A program made the position numbers and the translations under genes. Below, one piece after another: positions 32,728 to 43,112 of a stretch of DNA of 64,000 bases. Origin of the DNA: Nannocystis exedens (GTDB lineage: Bacteria; Myxococcota_A; Polyangia; Polyangiales; Polyangiaceae); NCBI GenBank assembly GCA_945861885.1, contig CAMAVR010000007.1, positions 23,964 to 87,963 on the forward strand, written 5' to 3'. Within the stretch, counting starts at the first letter, position 1. Every line of letters starts with the position of its first letter. The notes under the pieces are model-generated. The model searched no databases. It was not told the DNA's origin and saw only the letters and a program-made list of their open reading frames with translations.

Positions 32728-34383
32728 TTACGGCGGTCCGGCCCCTAGCGTGATGTCGTAAAGAAACATCTCCCCAGCGTTGCTGTTGTCAAACACCAGT
32801 TTCACTTTGACAACAGGCGACTCCGAACCTTCAGGATTTAAGCGGTCCGCAGGAAAATCGATCGCTTCGTACGTGTTTCCTTCATCAACAACAATCCTTC
32901 CAGGCCTAAAGTCTTTGGCATTGAGAGAAGGAGACTTCGTCTGGTCGGCGCGCACCACAGAAAAAAAGAAGTTGCCTGTCATCATATTCGCGCGAACCCG
33001 GACATAGCGAATTTTGGTGAGCGAAAATGGCGCGAATTCGCTGAACACACCGGAAAGGCCGCCTATCTTCCCGCCCTTCCCCCGCTCCCAGCTAACGGAG
33101 TCTTCTGCCTTTCCGATTTCGCTTCCGTCGAACGCCGGGAATTCGTTCCGATCGATCCGCGTGATCTTCGCTATCGACGCGGGGAGCGGCTTTGTCGGGT
33201 CAAACATGTCGTTGAAGCCGTTGTCCGGTTTGATATCGACATTGGCGCGCATAAACGCCACGGCGCTCACGCCAGCGACGAGTTGCTGCTCCGGCGATCC
33301 GCCGAGCTCCCAATCGAAAATTTGACCGCCTCCGTGAGCGGCGAGGCATCCCGCTATTTCACTCACGTGCCATTCCGAATTAAAGAAGTTGTGGTTCGCC
33401 CCCCAAATCGCCAACGTCCCCTTCAGCCCTTTATCTTGGGCGGACGCTTGATGTCGCCCATACGTCCTCATTTGGAAGCCGGGCGGGATGTCGCCATCGC
33501 ACACCGGCATAAGCGAAACCCACGCGACGTCGCTAGCAAGCGATTGTTCGTAATCGGTCCCCGCGATCTCGAAAATCCCCCTGATTGAAAGCGGCACGCC
33601 TATCCGATTTTTCCACGCCGCACTCTTTTTGTATTCGTTATACGCAATGCGAGACGCTTCGGCTCCACGCGAGTGTCCGACGAGGCCCATATGATCAAAG
33701 TCGATCGTCCCGCGCAAATCGATCCCGAGCTCTGACGGAGTCGGCTCATCTCCCGCGTTCCATCGCGCTAACTTTTCAATGTGCCGCAGGATCAACTTAG
33801 CGCGCGCAGCCATGCGAAGGGCGTCGGCGGTGCCCGGCTTGTCGTCAATGGCGACGCCGCGATTGGCGTTGATCGACACTACAACAAAGCCATGCGACGC
33901 GAGTCGGCTCGCGATGTACTCAAAACCAAGATAGCTCATCGCCTGGCGATAACCGTTTGGACACACTCCTGTTGCCGCGTAGTCGTCGTTGTCGTCAATG
34001 CGTGGGTTAGATCCACGGCCACATGTTGGATGCTGACCGTGCATCATGACAACAAGCGGATGAGCCCCTTCGAACGGCACCGGCCAGACGACGCGAGCCC
34101 AAATTTCGGTTTCGACGTCCGGCATGACGAGCGGATCGATCGCTGCGGGGAAGCGATAGTCGTTCCCGGCAGTTCCACGCGAACCGTATCCGTTGCCGTT
34201 TACCGCTTTTGAATAGCCTGTAGAGTTGGTCGGTCGCCTACGTGCGATCGTGAGCGGGCCTTCGGTCACGAATGTCGGTTGGCTTGCAACATGGGGGACG
34301 GCGGGAGGCTTAGGCGCGCTGCATGCCATCGACGATGCGACCATGATGACTAGAGATAGAATCGCAGTGCGCCGATTGCCCAT
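32728..34383 (-). CDS. Alpha/beta-hydrolase lipoprotein, tandem copy 1
   Basis: 551 residues. Same architecture as the downstream paralogue: lipobox SSMAC, MHGQHPTCG, the GLVGHSRGAE nucleophile elbow, WGANHNFFNS carrying the putative catalytic His, and a C-terminal beta-rich module ending LYDITLGAG. The ATG at 34383 follows a GGGGAAC-type site; in-frame codons further upstream belong to intergenic sequence. The two genes keep long stretches of identity (TEGPLTI, RIDDNDDYA, FNDMFDP), so the duplication is not very old. Substrate unknown. Confidence 0.78.
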   Translation of the reverse strand: MGNRRTAILSLVIMVASSMACSAPKPPAVPHVASQPTFVTEGPLTIARRRPTNSTGYSKAVNGNGYGSRGTAGNDYRFPAAIDPLVMPDVETEIWARVVWPVPFEGAHPLVVMMHGQHPTCGRGSNPRIDDNDDYAATGVCPNGYRQAMSYLGFEYIASRLASHGFVVVSINANRGVAIDDKPGTADALRMAARAKLILRHIEKLARWNAGDEPTPSELGIDLRGTIDFDHMGLVGHSRGAEASRIAYNEYKKSAAWKNRIGVPLSIRGIFEIAGTDYEQSLASDVAWVSLMPVCDGDIPPGFQMRTYGRHQASAQDKGLKGTLAIWGANHNFFNSEWHVSEIAGCLAAHGGGQIFDWELGGSPEQQLVAGVSAVAFMRANVDIKPDNGFNDMFDPTKPLPASIAKITRIDRNEFPAFDGSEIGKAEDSVSWERGKGGKIGGLSGVFSEFAPFSLTKIRYVRVRANMMTGNFFFSVVRADQTKSPSLNAKDFRPGRIVVDEGNTYEAIDFPADRLNPEGSESPVVKVKLVFDNSNAGEMFLYDITLGAGPP

Positions 34384-34445
34384 TTGTTCCCCTGAATAGA
34401 CACGTCGATCAGACACGTTTGGGCGGCGGGGGACAAGCCCCTGCC

Positions 34446-36065
34446 CTACGGATGGCCGTGCCCTGGCCCTAAAATCTCTCCCCATTTTGCGTTCACGTCG
34501 AACTCATGTACGTGTGGCGGCTTATGGCACGAGATGCATAGCGCTTGGCTCGGAACTCGTTGAATGAGCTTTTTATTGGCCGTTGCCGCGTGCGCTGACC
34601 CTGGACCGTGGCACGTTTCGCACTGCACATTTTTGAGCCGTTCGACGTGCGTCACCGTGCTGCCGCCAGGCGCGTCGTATCCGGTCACGTGGCAGCTTAC
34701 GCAGTCGAGATTAAATTCTTTAAACTGGTTTGCCAGCGTCGCGTAGGCGCGTGAATGCGCCGTCTTGTTCCACACGGCGCGCGGTGCGGCGTGGCAACCG
34801 GTGCAGACGTCAACGCCGACGTACGACGGCTTCCCGGCGGTTGGCGCGGGAGGAACGCGCGCGGCGAACAGCTGCTTATTCTGGTCGTTTACGGCGCGAT
34901 AATACGCTTTCATCGCTTCGATCATTTGCGCGTTCGAGCCAAGGTTGTCGCGAATGTCTTTCACGGCGTATTTAAAATAGCTCCCTTGGGGCGGCGACGG
35001 CGACTCCTGCGACGCAGCGATCTCTCCCTCGATCTGCGCGACATCGGCTCGGCGCTTTTCGATGTCGCTCTGCCCAATTTTTCCGTCTCGCTCCCACGTC
35101 GCGATCCGCACTCGCAAATCACGCACGCGACGATTGAGCGCGTCACGCTTCTGCGCTGCTTCGACGCCGTCTGCGTCAGCGAATGCATACGACCCGCCGC
35201 GCACGTACAAATCGAGCATTGCGACGCTTTGCATGTGATTGCCTGTCTGCGCAATCAGCACGTTCCCCACGCGATCGACCGGCGGCGCTGTTGTGTTCTC
35301 TTCGCCGCGATCGCCCGCCGACCCGACGAGAATCGCTGTCAAATTTGGGAGCTCTTCGGCGATCCGTTTTGCTTCGCCCCGACCTGTCGACACAAGTGCG
35401 ATCGTCACTTGCGGACCGAGCTTTTCGACCTCGGCCCACGCCGCGCGCGCAACCTCCATTGGCGGCCTAATCTCGAATGGCGGCTCCACAGGACCGATGC
35501 TTGCATTCGGCGGCGCGATGAGGCCGATAAAGCCGACTTTCACGCCACCAACATCGACAAGCGCAACGCGCTTCGCGCTCTCAGCGCCGGTTAGCATCGC
35601 CCCCCCGCTCTCGTGCACCAACGAATCGAGCACACCGGCACCAGCCGCCCAATCGTTCCACCCCGGAGCGAACGCTCCTAAACCGAGCATGTGGAGCCCG
35701 CGCGCCAGCATCTGCGCTTTGGCCACATCTTGCTCTTGATGCCCGTGCGCTAGTGTCGGGTCGGTGAAAAATAGCGGCCCTGCGGTCACGAGGATTGACG
35801 ACGGAGCGACCTTTTTTTCCGAAGCGACCCACGCCGCGAGGTGGTCAAGCCCACCGAGCTGATCTTTGACGCAGCCGCACGGTTCAAGCGCGCCAGCAAC
35901 ATCGCTCATCATGTAGAGGCGAAGCGTCGGCGCCGCTTTTTCGGCCGTTGCCGGAGCGACGGTTGCGGCCCGCTTGAGCGGATGACAGGCATCGCACGCG
36001 CCTAAAATTGCAGCCAATCCGAGCGCGCAAATAAGCGCCAACGAAAATGAAATTCTATTAAACAT
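34446..36065 (-). CDS. 5'-nucleotidase-like phosphoesterase fused to multihaem cytochrome c554 domain
   Basis: 539 residues, exported. Residues about 45-290 resemble the calcineurin-like UshA/SoxB type fold (LRLYMMSDVAGALEPCGCV, with metal-binding DVAG in place of DFHG). After a coiled coil, the C-terminal part carries four CxxCH haem motifs (CTGCH, CVSCH, CETCH, CISCH) in a cytochrome c554-like arrangement. A fifth, CDACH, starts exactly at the lipobox cysteine (LGAC, residue 24). Such proteins sit in respiratory or sulphur/phosphorus redox contexts; the function is not known. The gene lies 30 bases after the DUF2252 gene and may be cotranscribed with it. Confidence 0.78.
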   Translation of the reverse strand: MFNRISFSLALICALGLAAILGACDACHPLKRAATVAPATAEKAAPTLRLYMMSDVAGALEPCGCVKDQLGGLDHLAAWVASEKKVAPSSILVTAGPLFFTDPTLAHGHQEQDVAKAQMLARGLHMLGLGAFAPGWNDWAAGAGVLDSLVHESGGAMLTGAESAKRVALVDVGGVKVGFIGLIAPPNASIGPVEPPFEIRPPMEVARAAWAEVEKLGPQVTIALVSTGRGEAKRIAEELPNLTAILVGSAGDRGEENTTAPPVDRVGNVLIAQTGNHMQSVAMLDLYVRGGSYAFADADGVEAAQKRDALNRRVRDLRVRIATWERDGKIGQSDIEKRRADVAQIEGEIAASQESPSPPQGSYFKYAVKDIRDNLGSNAQMIEAMKAYYRAVNDQNKQLFAARVPPAPTAGKPSYVGVDVCTGCHAAPRAVWNKTAHSRAYATLANQFKEFNLDCVSCHVTGYDAPGGSTVTHVERLKNVQCETCHGPGSAHAATANKKLIQRVPSQALCISCHKPPHVHEFDVNAKWGEILGPGHGHP

Positions 36066-36095
36066 CGCTCTCTCGGAACATAGCAGCTCCTCGAT

Positions 36096-37361
36096 CTACC
36101 GCATGTGTGCGCGCACGATCGTGCAATACGAGAGATACGCCGCTTCGTGAATCGATGCGATTCTTACTGCACGCTCGAGGAGATCGCGCTTCTCCGCCTT
36201 CGTCCATGGCTTTTTTGGCGGCTCGGTGGCGCCTCGTTGGTGCGCGGCGGCTGATAGTTGCCCCAGATAATCGCAGAGCCCGTTCAGATCTTGATCGCGC
36301 AGGTCGGATAAAACAAGCCGATCTTCTTGCGGCGACAATCGACGTACGAGCATCGATTTCCCGCCCATGGTCGTTGTTCCCAACCGCTTTGGAACCGACG
36401 CGACGCATGCTCGAGTCGCCATTTCGACGCGCGCGGCTGGCGGAACGTGCGGCGTCGTCCCCCACGCGGCGCCCGCAGGAGCTCCCTCTTCTTTGATGTC
36501 GAGCACCCACGCTCCGTTACCCTCACCGTCATCAGAAGCGCTGTTGCCGCGCACCAGAACAGCGAGTCGCAACGCGCCTAAACTTCCGTTCCCCGCAACT
36601 CGAAACGTTGCATCGACGATCTCCATCTGCGCCGCGGTCGGTCGCATTTTTTCGGCTACCCCTTTTGTGTAGCGCGCGATCGCCCCCGGGAGTTTTGCCA
36701 TCCATTCACTTGGAAGCTCTAGGTACCCTTTGCTTCTCTTGAAACGACGCTTTTTTCGCACAATTTCGGTTCGATGTTCGAGTAGCGCGCGCTGTTTGCG
36801 CGCCCCCGACCGCTCGACGAGCATCCGAACCGGATCAGGAATTGCTAGGTCGTCAATCGCTCCGCGAAAGCTCCGATGGGCGTACGCGTCGATAAGGCGC
36901 GCACAGAGTTCGAGCGACCTCAATCCGCTCGACCCGAACTGCCGACCGACAAGAATCATGCTCGCCGCAAGCCTTACGACATCGATCGACCAGGGCCCAA
37001 TGAACGCTTCGTCGAAATCGTTTAGCTCGAAAACCGCTGTCAGTTGCCCCCGCTTGTTGACCGCGTAGGCATGCACTCCTCCCTCCAATTCAGCGCGACT
37101 TCCGCGCTCGGGTCGGTACGCGCCAAAATTTTCAAGATGTAGATCGCCCGCGATCCACCCCGCCCCGGCGGGCCCTTCCGCGAGCCATTTGTCTTCGCTT
37201 AGCAGTTCGAAAAAAAGCGGCGCCGAACCGCGAAAAAAAGCGAGCGGCGATGACGTCATTCTCGTGCGCTTCGTGGGCCACAAATCGACGACGCGCGCAG
37301 CTCGTTCACGATCGCGTTCGTATTGACGTAGCGCAAGCTCATGAGGATCAATTTTGCTCAT
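36096..37361 (-). CDS. DUF2252 family protein (kinase-like fold)
   Basis: 421 residues, cytoplasmic. Family motifs are clear: SPLAFFRGSAPLFF, GDLHLENFGAYR (His and Asn in the kinase-like catalytic loop), ELNDFDEAFIGPWSIDVVRL (the DFD equivalent of the kinase DFG) and a C-terminal helix rich in Arg and His. DUF2252 belongs to the aminoglycoside-phosphotransferase/protein-kinase superfamily; the substrate is unknown. The start faces a 226-base gap shared with the divergent large lipoprotein gene. Confidence 0.85.
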   Translation of the reverse strand: MSKIDPHELALRQYERDRERAARVVDLWPTKRTRMTSSPLAFFRGSAPLFFELLSEDKWLAEGPAGAGWIAGDLHLENFGAYRPERGSRAELEGGVHAYAVNKRGQLTAVFELNDFDEAFIGPWSIDVVRLAASMILVGRQFGSSGLRSLELCARLIDAYAHRSFRGAIDDLAIPDPVRMLVERSGARKQRALLEHRTEIVRKKRRFKRSKGYLELPSEWMAKLPGAIARYTKGVAEKMRPTAAQMEIVDATFRVAGNGSLGALRLAVLVRGNSASDDGEGNGAWVLDIKEEGAPAGAAWGTTPHVPPAARVEMATRACVASVPKRLGTTTMGGKSMLVRRLSPQEDRLVLSDLRDQDLNGLCDYLGQLSAAAHQRGATEPPKKPWTKAEKRDLLERAVRIASIHEAAYLSYCTIVRAHMR

Positions 37362-37617
37362 CGTTCACTTCCGTATGGCTCATCCGGCATTTTTGAGTTT
37401 TTTTTCGCCATGCGATGCGTCAATTCGAGCGAAGTTGATTCGTTGCTCCGACCGCGATGTGAGACTAACCGCTTGTCGATGCAAGGTCTTTGACAAACGT
37501 TGACGAGACGCAACGCGTTACGACGGACTTTTACAGCGCAACGCGCTGCGGCTCTGACTTTCTGCCCATTGCGGTCTGTCAGGAGGTGTGAATATCGTGC
37601 CTTCAGCGGAGGGTCAG

Positions 37618-40600
37618 GTGAGATTACATCGGCTTCTTTCTTTGTGCGCAGCGGGCAGCGCGGCAGCGGTTCTTGTCGTCGTAAACCCCGGCTGTTCTTC
37701 TGATTTTGACTCGACGCGAAAAGCGCCCGAACGCGGCACGTTAGGGCGTGAACTCTTCAGTTTGGTTTGCGACCGCATCGGTGCGCAGGCGCTTCGAGAA
37801 GATGTTACCGGTGCGTCGTTTCACGACGTTTGCCACCGAGCTGCCGACGGCTCGTACACCAACAAAGTTGACAGATCGCGGCTCATCGCGATCGACCCGC
37901 ACGCAGTTGACGCGGAGGGGAAAGCGGTGTCGATCGACGCGCAAACTTCGCATCGCGCGTATCGCATCGCCCGCATCGAAGCGCTCGCAGCGCGGCGCGA
38001 AGAGATCGTCGAGGCGCTCGACGCGGCGCTTCCGAGCGATGTGCAGCACGAGCTCGCCAACGTGCTCGGCCGCGTCGTCGATTTGTACAACGACGAGACA
38101 ATTCCGCGCGTAACGCGAGCGCTAGGTCGGTTTGCGAAACGCGTCGAGTCCGATCCAGAAGCGCAAAATGCGCTCACTCGCATCAGTGGGCGCGAAGGGT
38201 ATCGCCCACTTCCAATCGCGCTTGGCGCCGTGCGCCCAATTCTCGCATACCCGCGCATTGTCGAGCTGGTCGATTCGTTTCTAGCGCTAATTTCAGCGGA
38301 GCCGCCTGGCGCCAGCGCGACTGTCGGTGAATCCGACGCGCGCAACGACGAGCGCCCTGACGCGCGAATGAGTGGTCGCGCCAATCGCCAATTTCAAGCG
38401 CTACTCGAAGTGTCGCGCGCGGAGTTTCAGGCGGCCGAGCTTAGCCCGTCCATCGGGGCGCTCGCGAGTCGGCGCGATCCGCATATCAATCGCGAGATTC
38501 TCTCGCGGCCTCGCACGGCGCTCGAGCTTGCGCGTGAAATTCTTCTCGCCGAAACGTCGCCCAGTCCCAGATTGCCGCCCATCCCGCGATTGCCGAGCGC
38601 CCCTTCTTACATCGTTCGGCGTGACGCCCGCGGGCTCGCATCGGTTGCGCTGGCCGCGGGGCAAGTGCCAGCTCCATTTGTCGATTCGTCGGGTTCAGGG
38701 GTGCCTGATATCAATGCGGCCGGCGGGTTCATATTTGAAGCCGGCAATGATGCAGCGCCGTCGCCATTTTTTTCGCCACGGCTCCCAGACGGCAAGCGTG
38801 ACACCTTCGGCCGCGCGATAAGCGCTAGCGACGCGCCGCTCTACAATTACGTTGATGTGAATCGAACGTATTTTTCGCAGTTCGCGCGCGATGTCGCCCC
38901 GTTGATTGCATCGGCGCCCCAAGCCCAAGATGGCTCGATCGTCGATGCGCTGGCCGGCCTTCTCGTTCTCGCCGGTCCACGCGATCCGCAGTCGACAACA
39001 CAAAAAGTCTATGCGCACCGCTCGGTAAAGTATCGCGCGTTTCACCCCGACAATTCACCGATGATCGATCTGCTCTACGCCGCTTCGGCGATGGTAACCG
39101 ATCCGGTCGCCGATGATGCGCTCGCCCTCGTGTCAAAGTTGATGCAGGACGACCCAAACGCGGTCGCTCGCCTCGTCGCTCTCACAACACGACTGGCATC
39201 GCTCGCAGAGTTGCACCCAGAAGCGCATCTCGCGAGCGGCTCAACATTTTGGGACGACATGATGGCAGTCGCCGTCGAAATCGTTCAAGAGCCGGGCGTC
39301 ATCGAAGATCTTCTTCGTGCCCTTGCCGAGCGCCCGACGCAAAAGCTCGGCGATGTTTTGCCCAACTATTTTCGTTTCAAAGACGAGCTTACATACGATC
39401 GCGACAATTTGAACGGCGTGACGTTTAATCTAACGACCGGCAGCCTCTCACCAATGAGCACGCCAGTCGACCGCTCCCGCCCCGACACCGGCGAAAATCG
39501 GAGCGCGATGCAGCGCTTTTTGCAGCTGCTTCACGACGCAAATGGGCTCGCGGCGTGCAACAAAGACGGCGCCGTCGCCCACATCCGGTGGAAGTTTCGC
39601 GGCCTCGATCTCCCTCTCCTCAATCTTATTCCGCTCAATATTCCAGTTAATTTCGACTATCCGAACGATCCGACCTGGGGGCGAATTCCAAGCGACGCCG
39701 TATGCGCACTCGTCGGAGAATCGCCGCCACGCCGTATCTCCGAGTGCGGCGTAATCGGCTTTGAAAATGTCGACGCGCTCATCGTCGATATCGTCGTCGG
39801 CAACCCGCGATTCGAGATTCGCGACCGCTGTTTGAGCAAGCTGCTCGCGTCGCCGTACGCCCAGTGGATTGGCGGCGGCGATAATTTTCTTCAAGATATA
39901 TCGGGAATTCGCGGATTTTCGACGCATCCTAACGTTAACGGCATTTCCCGCCTCGTCTATTTTGATACGCCGTTCCCTGGATTGCCGAGCGATACGACGC
40001 GCGCGAATTCAAAGACATCGAACTTTATTGTCGACGTGATGGATCCCGTGCCATCGATGGTGTGTGACCCCGCGCCTATCACGACGGCCGACGGGAAGAC
40101 GTTTAACCTGCGGCGGTGCGCGAACGTGAAAGATACGCTTCGCGTGCGCGACCGCAACGCGCTTTTTCCGGTTGAACAGAACGGCTTTGTCGAAGCGGTG
40201 CGTCCACTCGCGAGCGCTTTCGCGAAGCACAACAAAGCGCTATTTTTCGTCGATCTATTCGACGCGGCTCACTTGCATTGGGGGAGCGCGTCGCAATCGC
40301 GCGATGAGTGCGACCCAGCCGCGCCTCACGGTTCGCCTGGTGCTCGCCGCGACGCAAGCCAGGACGCCAGATGGTGCGCGCAGAGCGGCGTGGTGACATA
40401 CGAGCCGCTTCTAGCAGACATGATGTCGGGCGATTTATTCCCCGAACTTGGGCGCCTTGTCCAAAAGCTTTCATCGGTAAAAATTTCGCACTGCACTGGG
40501 GTCGACGCGCGAACCCACGAGTGCCGCGGCGTGGTCGAATACGATGGCGTTCGAGTCGTCGCTGAGCTCGCGCGGGCGATGCTCGATCCGTCGCGGCGTC

Positions 40601-41595
40601 CGGGGCTCGTCGATAGGCACGGAAGGAGCTACGCAATTCGAAACGACGGCGCACACGCTCCGCTCACGCCGATGTACATGCTGGCCGATGCATTCAGCGG
40701 GATCGATGCGGCATTCGAAAAAGACCGCGCGACAAACGCTGATGGCGTCGATCACGGCTCTCTATGGAAGGGGGCTCGCTCGCGGCTGTTCAATCAGTTT
40801 CTCGCGGTCGATGGCGCGGGCGATAGCGCGGAGTTCAAAAACAAAGAGTTCATCGCGGCGCTAACGTCGGCGCTACCGCTCCTACGCGCGCAGCTCGCGG
40901 CCAACTGCTCACAATATTCGATCACCGGTGAGTGTTCGTGGCGTGTCGATTCGCTTAGCGCGAAAATCAGCGATGTTGTGCGCGGGCCGCTCTTTTCTGC
41001 GATGGTCGATTTGAGCGACGCAGTTCGCAAAGATCCGCGCGCGACCGAGGAGATCCAGAAGCTTTTCATCTATCTCGTCGACCCACAATCAGGCAACGAC
41101 TCGCGTCAGGCGACACTTGGGTCGCTGGTTGATATTCTTCAATGGCTCGACGACGACAAGAACATTACGCCGCTCATGCGCCTCGCTTCCGAAGCGATCG
41201 CTTCCAGTCATGTCGACGGCGCACTTGAAGTCAGCGAAGAAGGCGTAGTGAACGCCGGCATCAACGCGCTGACCCGTATGCTCGCGCATTCGTATGACAG
41301 CGGCGGTCGCCGCAATATCACGGCAGAGCGCGATCCTACCGGCGCGCTCCCAGCTGTGATTCGCAATCTCGTCACGCCGATGCCGAAGGGGCTAAATCGT
41401 GGGGATACACCGATCGATGTATTGATGTCGGCGATGGGCGATGTGAATCGTAAGATCCCGGGCGATACCGCGAGTTACGCAGCGCTCGATTTTGCCAATA
41501 TAGCCGACGAATTAGGCCAATTTTTGCTGGATCCCGCTCGTGGGCTTGAGCAAATGTATGAAGTGATCCGTCAAGCTACTGCTCGTCATCCTTAG
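37618..41595 (+). CDS. Very large lipoprotein (1,325 residues), function unknown
   Basis: Signal MRLHRLLSLCAAGSAAAVL ending in a lipobox-like NPGC, then a mostly helical protein with few repeats and scattered disulphide pairs. No family recognised. Segments such as YVDVNRTYFSQFARDVAPLI and VDRSRPDTGENRSAMQRFLQ look like structured helices. The GTG at 37618 has GGAGGG five bases upstream; GTG codons at 37588 and 37597 are also in frame, the second behind a perfect AGGAGG. It is followed after 18 bases by a FadL-type porin gene, so the pair may act together in the outer membrane, for instance in uptake of a hydrophobic substrate. Confidence 0.7.
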   Translation: MRLHRLLSLCAAGSAAAVLVVVNPGCSSDFDSTRKAPERGTLGRELFSLVCDRIGAQALREDVTGASFHDVCHRAADGSYTNKVDRSRLIAIDPHAVDAEGKAVSIDAQTSHRAYRIARIEALAARREEIVEALDAALPSDVQHELANVLGRVVDLYNDETIPRVTRALGRFAKRVESDPEAQNALTRISGREGYRPLPIALGAVRPILAYPRIVELVDSFLALISAEPPGASATVGESDARNDERPDARMSGRANRQFQALLEVSRAEFQAAELSPSIGALASRRDPHINREILSRPRTALELAREILLAETSPSPRLPPIPRLPSAPSYIVRRDARGLASVALAAGQVPAPFVDSSGSGVPDINAAGGFIFEAGNDAAPSPFFSPRLPDGKRDTFGRAISASDAPLYNYVDVNRTYFSQFARDVAPLIASAPQAQDGSIVDALAGLLVLAGPRDPQSTTQKVYAHRSVKYRAFHPDNSPMIDLLYAASAMVTDPVADDALALVSKLMQDDPNAVARLVALTTRLASLAELHPEAHLASGSTFWDDMMAVAVEIVQEPGVIEDLLRALAERPTQKLGDVLPNYFRFKDELTYDRDNLNGVTFNLTTGSLSPMSTPVDRSRPDTGENRSAMQRFLQLLHDANGLAACNKDGAVAHIRWKFRGLDLPLLNLIPLNIPVNFDYPNDPTWGRIPSDAVCALVGESPPRRISECGVIGFENVDALIVDIVVGNPRFEIRDRCLSKLLASPYAQWIGGGDNFLQDISGIRGFSTHPNVNGISRLVYFDTPFPGLPSDTTRANSKTSNFIVDVMDPVPSMVCDPAPITTADGKTFNLRRCANVKDTLRVRDRNALFPVEQNGFVEAVRPLASAFAKHNKALFFVDLFDAAHLHWGSASQSRDECDPAAPHGSPGARRDASQDARWCAQSGVVTYEPLLADMMSGDLFPELGRLVQKLSSVKISHCTGVDARTHECRGVVEYDGVRVVAELARAMLDPSRRPGLVDRHGRSYAIRNDGAHAPLTPMYMLADAFSGIDAAFEKDRATNADGVDHGSLWKGARSRLFNQFLAVDGAGDSAEFKNKEFIAALTSALPLLRAQLAANCSQYSITGECSWRVDSLSAKISDVVRGPLFSAMVDLSDAVRKDPRATEEIQKLFIYLVDPQSGNDSRQATLGSLVDILQWLDDDKNITPLMRLASEAIASSHVDGALEVSEEGVVNAGINALTRMLAHSYDSGGRRNITAERDPTGALPAVIRNLVTPMPKGLNRGDTPIDVLMSAMGDVNRKIPGDTASYAALDFANIADELGQFLLDPARGLEQMYEVIRQATARHP

Positions 41596-41613
41596 AGTTT
41601 GCGTGAGGTTCCG

Positions 41614-43050
41614 TTGCGTTTTTTGTATTTCGGTCGTCCGTCGTGGCGACCGGTCTTTCTGTTAGGCGCGGCTGTCTTTTTTTGTAAGGTCGGCGAATCG
41701 CACGCTTCGGGGCTTTATTTTTCAGATCGCGGCGTGCGCCCTATGGGGCGTGGTGGGGCATTTGTCGCCGGCGCCGACGATGCCGGGTCGATTTGGTACA
41801 ATCCCGCGGGGCTCGCCGATGCGGGGACAAGCCTTCTCATTGATGCTTCGTATTTGCACTTTTCAAGCGCGTACTCGCGTGAGCTTCGTGTGGTCGATGC
41901 CGACAACACGGTTCGTCATGTGACGTCGCCGACTGTTCGCGGCAGCGCGCCATTTTTGCCAATTCCGACAGCCGCAGTGTCGTTCGCGATCGACCGCAAA
42001 CAAACATGGACGCTCGGAGCCGGCGTTGTCGCTCCGTATGTCGCGCTGGCAAACTACCCTGACGTTGTGCAAGGGCAGCCATCACCTGCGCGCTATGCGC
42101 TCGGCTCATTCGCCGGGTCGGTGTTGGCGATTCCGGGGCTGTGGGTCGCTTACAAGCCGGCCCCGTTTATTCGGTTCGGAGTGGGGATTCAGGCGCTTGT
42201 TGGGGTTTTTAAGACAACTGTGACGTTTAGCGCGAGCCCGCAAGACCGCCTGCTCGGCGCACCAGAGCAGCCCGAGTTTGATAGCCAGAGTCGGCTCAGC
42301 GTGGGGCCGATCATCGCGCCGACTGCGAATGCCGGTGTGATCATTGAGCCGGTGCGCTGGGTTCGCGTCGGCATCAGCGGGCAGCTACCGATGACGGTCA
42401 GTGCAGACGCCACGCTAAAAGTGCGGCTCGGGTCGAGCGTCGCCTTTGATGGCGCGCGTGTGAGCGGTGAAACGGCGCATGTGCGATTTAGGCTGCCGGG
42501 GATATTGCGGTTTGGCATTGAAGGGCGTCCAACCGAGTCGACACGAATCGAAGTGGCGTATGTGCGCGAATTTTGGAGCGCGCACCGGGCAATCGATGCG
42601 CAATCGGTCGACATCGCGATCGATGGGATCGTCGGCGCACCCCCTTCAGTCGCAATGCCGCCTATCGGGATTCCGCGAAATTTTGTCGATTCGAATTCGT
42701 TTCGGCTCGGAGTCGAGCAATTTTTTGATATCGGGCAGTACCGAATCGATGCACGACTCGGGGCCGCATACGAAACGAGCGCCGTGCCTCCAGCATATTT
42801 GTCGCTAAGTTCGCTAGATTTTTCAAAGCTCGCGGCGACGGCTGGCCTTGGATTTCATATCGGGCGGCGGTGGCGCCTCGACGCGGTCTATGCGCACTAT
42901 TTTATGGCGAGTACGCGGGTTGGGCCTGAAATTGCCAAAATTCCGCGGATTAACCCGCTTTCCGGGAACGCGCCTGCTGAATTTGTCAATGGCGGAAGGT
43001 ACTCGGCCAACGCCGATCTTTTTGGTGTCGGCGTTAACGTGACATTTTAG
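41614..43050 (+). CDS. FadL/OmpP1-family outer-membrane hydrophobic-substrate transporter
   Basis: 478 residues. The signal peptide is followed by the family N-terminus SGLYFSDRGVRPMGRGGAFVAGADDAGSIWYNPAGLADA, which contains the NPAGL hatch motif of FadL proteins. Alternating strands continue to a C-terminal GVGVNVTF, ending in Phe for BAM recognition. FadL proteins move long-chain fatty acids or aromatic hydrocarbons through the outer membrane. The TTG at 41614 has GAGG six bases upstream; a TTG at 41599 is the alternative. It follows the large lipoprotein gene closely and fits the fatty-acid metabolism seen elsewhere (accA, aceBA). Confidence 0.88.
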   Translation: MRFLYFGRPSWRPVFLLGAAVFFCKVGESHASGLYFSDRGVRPMGRGGAFVAGADDAGSIWYNPAGLADAGTSLLIDASYLHFSSAYSRELRVVDADNTVRHVTSPTVRGSAPFLPIPTAAVSFAIDRKQTWTLGAGVVAPYVALANYPDVVQGQPSPARYALGSFAGSVLAIPGLWVAYKPAPFIRFGVGIQALVGVFKTTVTFSASPQDRLLGAPEQPEFDSQSRLSVGPIIAPTANAGVIIEPVRWVRVGISGQLPMTVSADATLKVRLGSSVAFDGARVSGETAHVRFRLPGILRFGIEGRPTESTRIEVAYVREFWSAHRAIDAQSVDIAIDGIVGAPPSVAMPPIGIPRNFVDSNSFRLGVEQFFDIGQYRIDARLGAAYETSAVPPAYLSLSSLDFSKLAATAGLGFHIGRRWRLDAVYAHYFMASTRVGPEIAKIPRINPLSGNAPAEFVNGGRYSANADLFGVGVNVTF

Positions 43051-43112
43051 GTACCGCCCCAAGAGGCGCGATTCGGTGATGAAGTGCGACTATTTGGGCT
43101 ATAGTTGGTGAC

